A program made the position numbers and the translations under genes. Positions 62,121-64,000 of a DNA stretch of 64,000 nucleotides are shown piece by piece. The DNA comes from Alteromonas hispanica. Lineage in GTDB: Bacteria; Pseudomonadota; Gammaproteobacteria; Enterobacterales; Alteromonadaceae. The notes below the pieces were generated by a model. It saw only the letters and a list, made by a program, of their open reading frames with translations. It searched no databases and was not told the DNA's origin. The stretch lies in contig NZ_JAAAWP010000007.1 in NCBI RefSeq assembly GCF_010500915.1, positions 62,001-126,000 of the forward strand, read 5' to 3'. Each line of letters opens with the position of its first letter. The stretch's first letter is position 1.

Positions 62121-63516
62121 AGAAACGCGGTATTGTTTTGTTGTCTTTTGCCTGAGCGTTTGAATGAGCTTCCATATGTCCGTCTAAGTAAGCGTCGAAG
62201 GTTGCACATATCGCTCTAATAAATATTCTTGCATGTTCTGGAACCACAATGCCATGTTCCATATGCAAAACTAATCCGTCTTTTTGTAATAAGCGAAGCG
62301 CGTTAAGTTCGCTGGCAAAATAGTCATTAAAGATAATATTGTGCTTTCTCTCGATGTTATTTATGTCCAGCGATAAATTACACATTAAGCTTGATATTAC
62401 GTCTCTTCTAATGAGGTCATCACTGGTTAACGACAGCCCTATTGTGGCAACAGGTTCGTTGTTATCTATCTTAGTGTAATAGTCTTTTAATTGTTTAGGG
62501 TTTTGCGCGAAGGCATTTCCTATTGTGCTTATTGCAGACACGCCAAAACCGATTAAATCGGTGTTGCCATGCAGCGTGTAACCCTGAAAATTTCTATGTA
62601 GTTTGCCCGCTTTTTTTGCCAACGCCAGGTTATCTGATTTTTTAGCAAAATGATCTAGCCCTATCATTTCATATCCAATCTTTTTGAATTCTTTTACCGC
62701 CAAGTCATAAAGTTCTGCTTTAAGCTCCGCATTAGGTAAAATGTCGTCGGCGAACTTACGTTGCGCGGCAAAACGCTCCGGTAAATGTGCATAACTAAAT
62801 AGCGATATTCTGTCTGGTGAAATCGCTTTTGTTGCAGCTATGGTTGTCCTGAACGTGTGGATAGACTGGTGGGGGAGGCCGTAAATAAGATCCAAGTTAA
62901 TAGAGTTGAACCCTAGGTTTCGGGCTTCGAACACTAAATCTGAAATATGCAGCGTACTTTGCACACGGTTTATGGTTTGCTGAACTTGAAAGTCTGTATC
63001 TTGTAGCCCAAAGCTTAGCCTGTTGTAACCTAAGTCTTTTAGCGTATTGAGGTAATGCAAATCTACATTGCGCGGATCGAGTTCAATAGACATTTCAGCG
63101 TCTTCATCAAACGATATGTATTTTTTTAGCAATGCCATTAAGGTAGTTTGTTGCTCAGCACTGAGAAAGCTCGGCGACCCGCCGCCAAGGTGCAGCGACA
63201 CAGCCATTTTATCCTTATACAAGTTTGATTTAGCGACTATCTCTTTTTCAATATACGCGAGATACTCATCTGCTTTGCTGTTGTGTCGAGTCACAATTTT
63301 GTTACAACCGCAGTAATAGCAAAGAGTTTTACAAAAAGGGATGTGAATATACAGGCTTATGCTATCAGCTTTAGTGGCTTTATTTGCAATGCTAAGAATG
63401 TCATTGTTTACTGGCGAAAAGTTTAGAGCAGTAGGGTAGGAAGTATAACGTGGCGCATGCTTGGCGTATTTCTCAATGGTAGTGGTGCGAGCCTGGCTCA
63501 CCTGTTTCACTGTCAT
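62107..63516 (-). CDS. hemN: Oxygen-independent coproporphyrinogen III dehydrogenase (HemN)
   Basis: 469 residues. YIHIPFCKTLCYYCGCNKI has the radical-SAM cysteines CxxxCxxC plus the extra Cys of HemN; LGGGSPSFL, IELDPRNVD, LSFGLQDTD and INLDLIYGLPHQ follow in order. It makes protoporphyrinogen IX precursor without oxygen, so anaerobic haem. The length is close to E. coli HemN (457). A putative FNR-type site and -10 box lie upstream. Overlaps the end of modC convergently. Confidence 0.95.
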   Translation of the reverse strand: MTVKQVSQARTTTIEKYAKHAPRYTSYPTALNFSPVNNDILSIANKATKADSISLYIHIPFCKTLCYYCGCNKIVTRHNSKADEYLAYIEKEIVAKSNLYKDKMAVSLHLGGGSPSFLSAEQQTTLMALLKKYISFDEDAEMSIELDPRNVDLHYLNTLKDLGYNRLSFGLQDTDFQVQQTINRVQSTLHISDLVFEARNLGFNSINLDLIYGLPHQSIHTFRTTIAATKAISPDRISLFSYAHLPERFAAQRKFADDILPNAELKAELYDLAVKEFKKIGYEMIGLDHFAKKSDNLALAKKAGKLHRNFQGYTLHGNTDLIGFGVSAISTIGNAFAQNPKQLKDYYTKIDNNEPVATIGLSLTSDDLIRRDVISSLMCNLSLDINNIERKHNIIFNDYFASELNALRLLQKDGLVLHMEHGIVVPEHARIFIRAICATFDAYLDGHMEAHSNAQAKDNKTIPRFSKAI

Positions 63517-63555
63517 GACATTTCTTCTTGTTGAGGGTTTTGAGTAGACATGGGT

Positions 63556-63597
63556 ATGTTATCGAGTAACAAAGGATGATGAGTTGATCTGGTTCAA
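63556..63597 (-). promoter_or_regulatory. FNR-like box and -10 box for hemN (class II layout)
   Basis: TTGAT-CTGG-TTCAA (63584-63597) matches the FNR consensus TTGATNNNNATCAA at nine of ten fixed bases. On the minus strand TAACAT (63556-63561) is a likely -10, giving a start near 63549; the box centre is then about 41.5 bases upstream, the usual class II activation position. The same bases overlap the TTG start of the divergent gene. Confidence 0.6.
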
Positions 63598-64000
63598 TAT
63601 TTTGTATTTTTACTGCTGTTTTTTTGCGCTTTTTCCTGTGATTTCCTTTCAGGCACTTTGGGTGAGAAAAAAGGCACTTAGGCTGCCCGAACCCGTGGGT
63701 GCACGAGAAATACCTAGCGAAGTAGAGGTAGAGAGTGAGAAGCAAGAAGCTGAACAAGAAGCCATACAAGAGGCTATACAAAAACCCATAAAAATACTAC
63801 TTACAGGTGATTCAGCAGCGGCAGGCGTGGGAGTTGAGACACAAAACGATGCTTTGCTAGGCAATCTTCAACAGCAGCTATTAAGTGAAGATAATATCGC
63901 GGCATCTATCTGTTTATTAGCAAAAGGGGGGCTTGCTACTCAGGGGTTACTGGAGTTGCTTCAAAAAGAAAACCCGCGGCGTTTCGACATTGCCGTAGTT
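63584..64000 (+). CDS. SGNH/GDSL-hydrolase-like protein, 3' end outside the window
   Basis: At least 139 residues are visible. The frame is open to the right edge. A short hydrophobic N-terminus (FYCCFFALFPVISF) is a signal anchor, then a charged linker with Glu/Lys/Gln repeats (about 40-65), then IKILLTGDSAAAGVGV, the block-I GDSxxxG motif of SGNH hydrolases with the catalytic Ser. TTG start chosen because AAAGGATGATGAG precedes it; another TTG six codons later is possible. Likely membrane-anchored esterase; the rest is needed to confirm. Confidence 0.75.
   Translation, partial: MIWFNILYFYCCFFALFPVISFQALWVRKKALRLPEPVGAREIPSEVEVESEKQEAEQEAIQEAIQKPIKILLTGDSAAAGVGVETQNDALLGNLQQQLLSEDNIAASICLLAKGGLATQGLLELLQKENPRRFDIAVV

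Noticed and set aside
1-64000. Mobile elements, prophage, CRISPR, tRNA or rRNA
   Set aside because: No transposase, integrase, spaced repeats or cloverleaf-type sequence noticed; a tRNA scan would be the decisive test.

Overview
The window is chromosomal DNA of a marine gammaproteobacterium and reads like Alteromonas or a close relative (Alteromonadaceae). The basis is the set of gene families and their order: a maoP/hdfR divergent pair as in E. coli, recC-recB-recD in a row, yqjD/yqjE-like stress genes, a Trp-rich TIGR02450 protein, a dimeric dUTPase and a HemN. The DNA has moderate G+C and dense coding on both strands. I see no rRNA, tRNA, CRISPR array, insertion sequence, prophage or integrase, so this is mostly core chromosome with patches of lineage-specific small genes.

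Layout. 1-0.9 kb: 3' part of a sodium:alanine/glycine symporter. 1.15-4.8 kb: tight operon of a zinc-ribbon membrane protein, a YeaC-like protein, a very large DUF349 protein and a small partner. 5-9.2 kb: small envelope and stress proteins (acidic lipoprotein, DUF1328, three YqjD/E/K-like proteins, two lipoproteins) and a YfbR-like HD-domain protein. 9.3-15 kb: five-gene signalling operon on the minus strand: a sigma-54 response regulator, a 77-residue stand-alone histidine-kinase dimerisation-like protein, a CHASE3 kinase, a single-domain response regulator and a hybrid kinase with three receivers. 15.6-17.5 kb: a LysR regulator, then a rhodanese divergent from an ArsR-type regulator with the two cysteines of persulfide sensors. 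17.6-20.7 kb: PRC-barrel protein, MaoP, a 55-residue basic protein, HdfR and DUF2750. 21-28.6 kb: short RNase J-like protein, 1393-residue propeller/GGDEF/EAL protein, long-chain acyl-CoA ligase. 28.8-39.5 kb: dUTPase, then recC-recB-recD. 39.6-45.7 kb: TonB-C lipoprotein, small unknowns, BCCT transporter, saccharopine-dehydrogenase-like oxidoreductase, aminotransferase. 46-56 kb: two paralogous secreted metzincin-type metalloproteases enclosing an aspartoacylase-like protein, an XRE/MmyB regulator, small membrane proteins and an ADP-ribosylglycohydrolase. 56.1-62.1 kb: molybdenum block, moeB divergent from moaB-moaC-moaD-moaE-modA-modB-modC. 62.1-64 kb: hemN, with an FNR-like site in its promoter, and the start of an SGNH-hydrolase-like gene.

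How they fit together. The molybdenum block imports molybdate and builds molybdopterin; moaA, moeA and mogA are not in the window. The hemN FNR site and the molybdenum enzymes both point to life across changing oxygen. RecBCD and dUTPase serve DNA repair and nucleotide hygiene. The best candidates for something not well described are the 9.3-15 kb signalling operon with its isolated H-box mini-protein, an orphan intrinsic terminator upstream of recC that may end a small RNA, and three unrelated in-frame minisatellites inside one modA gene. All functional calls rest on reading motifs by eye; no database search was run.
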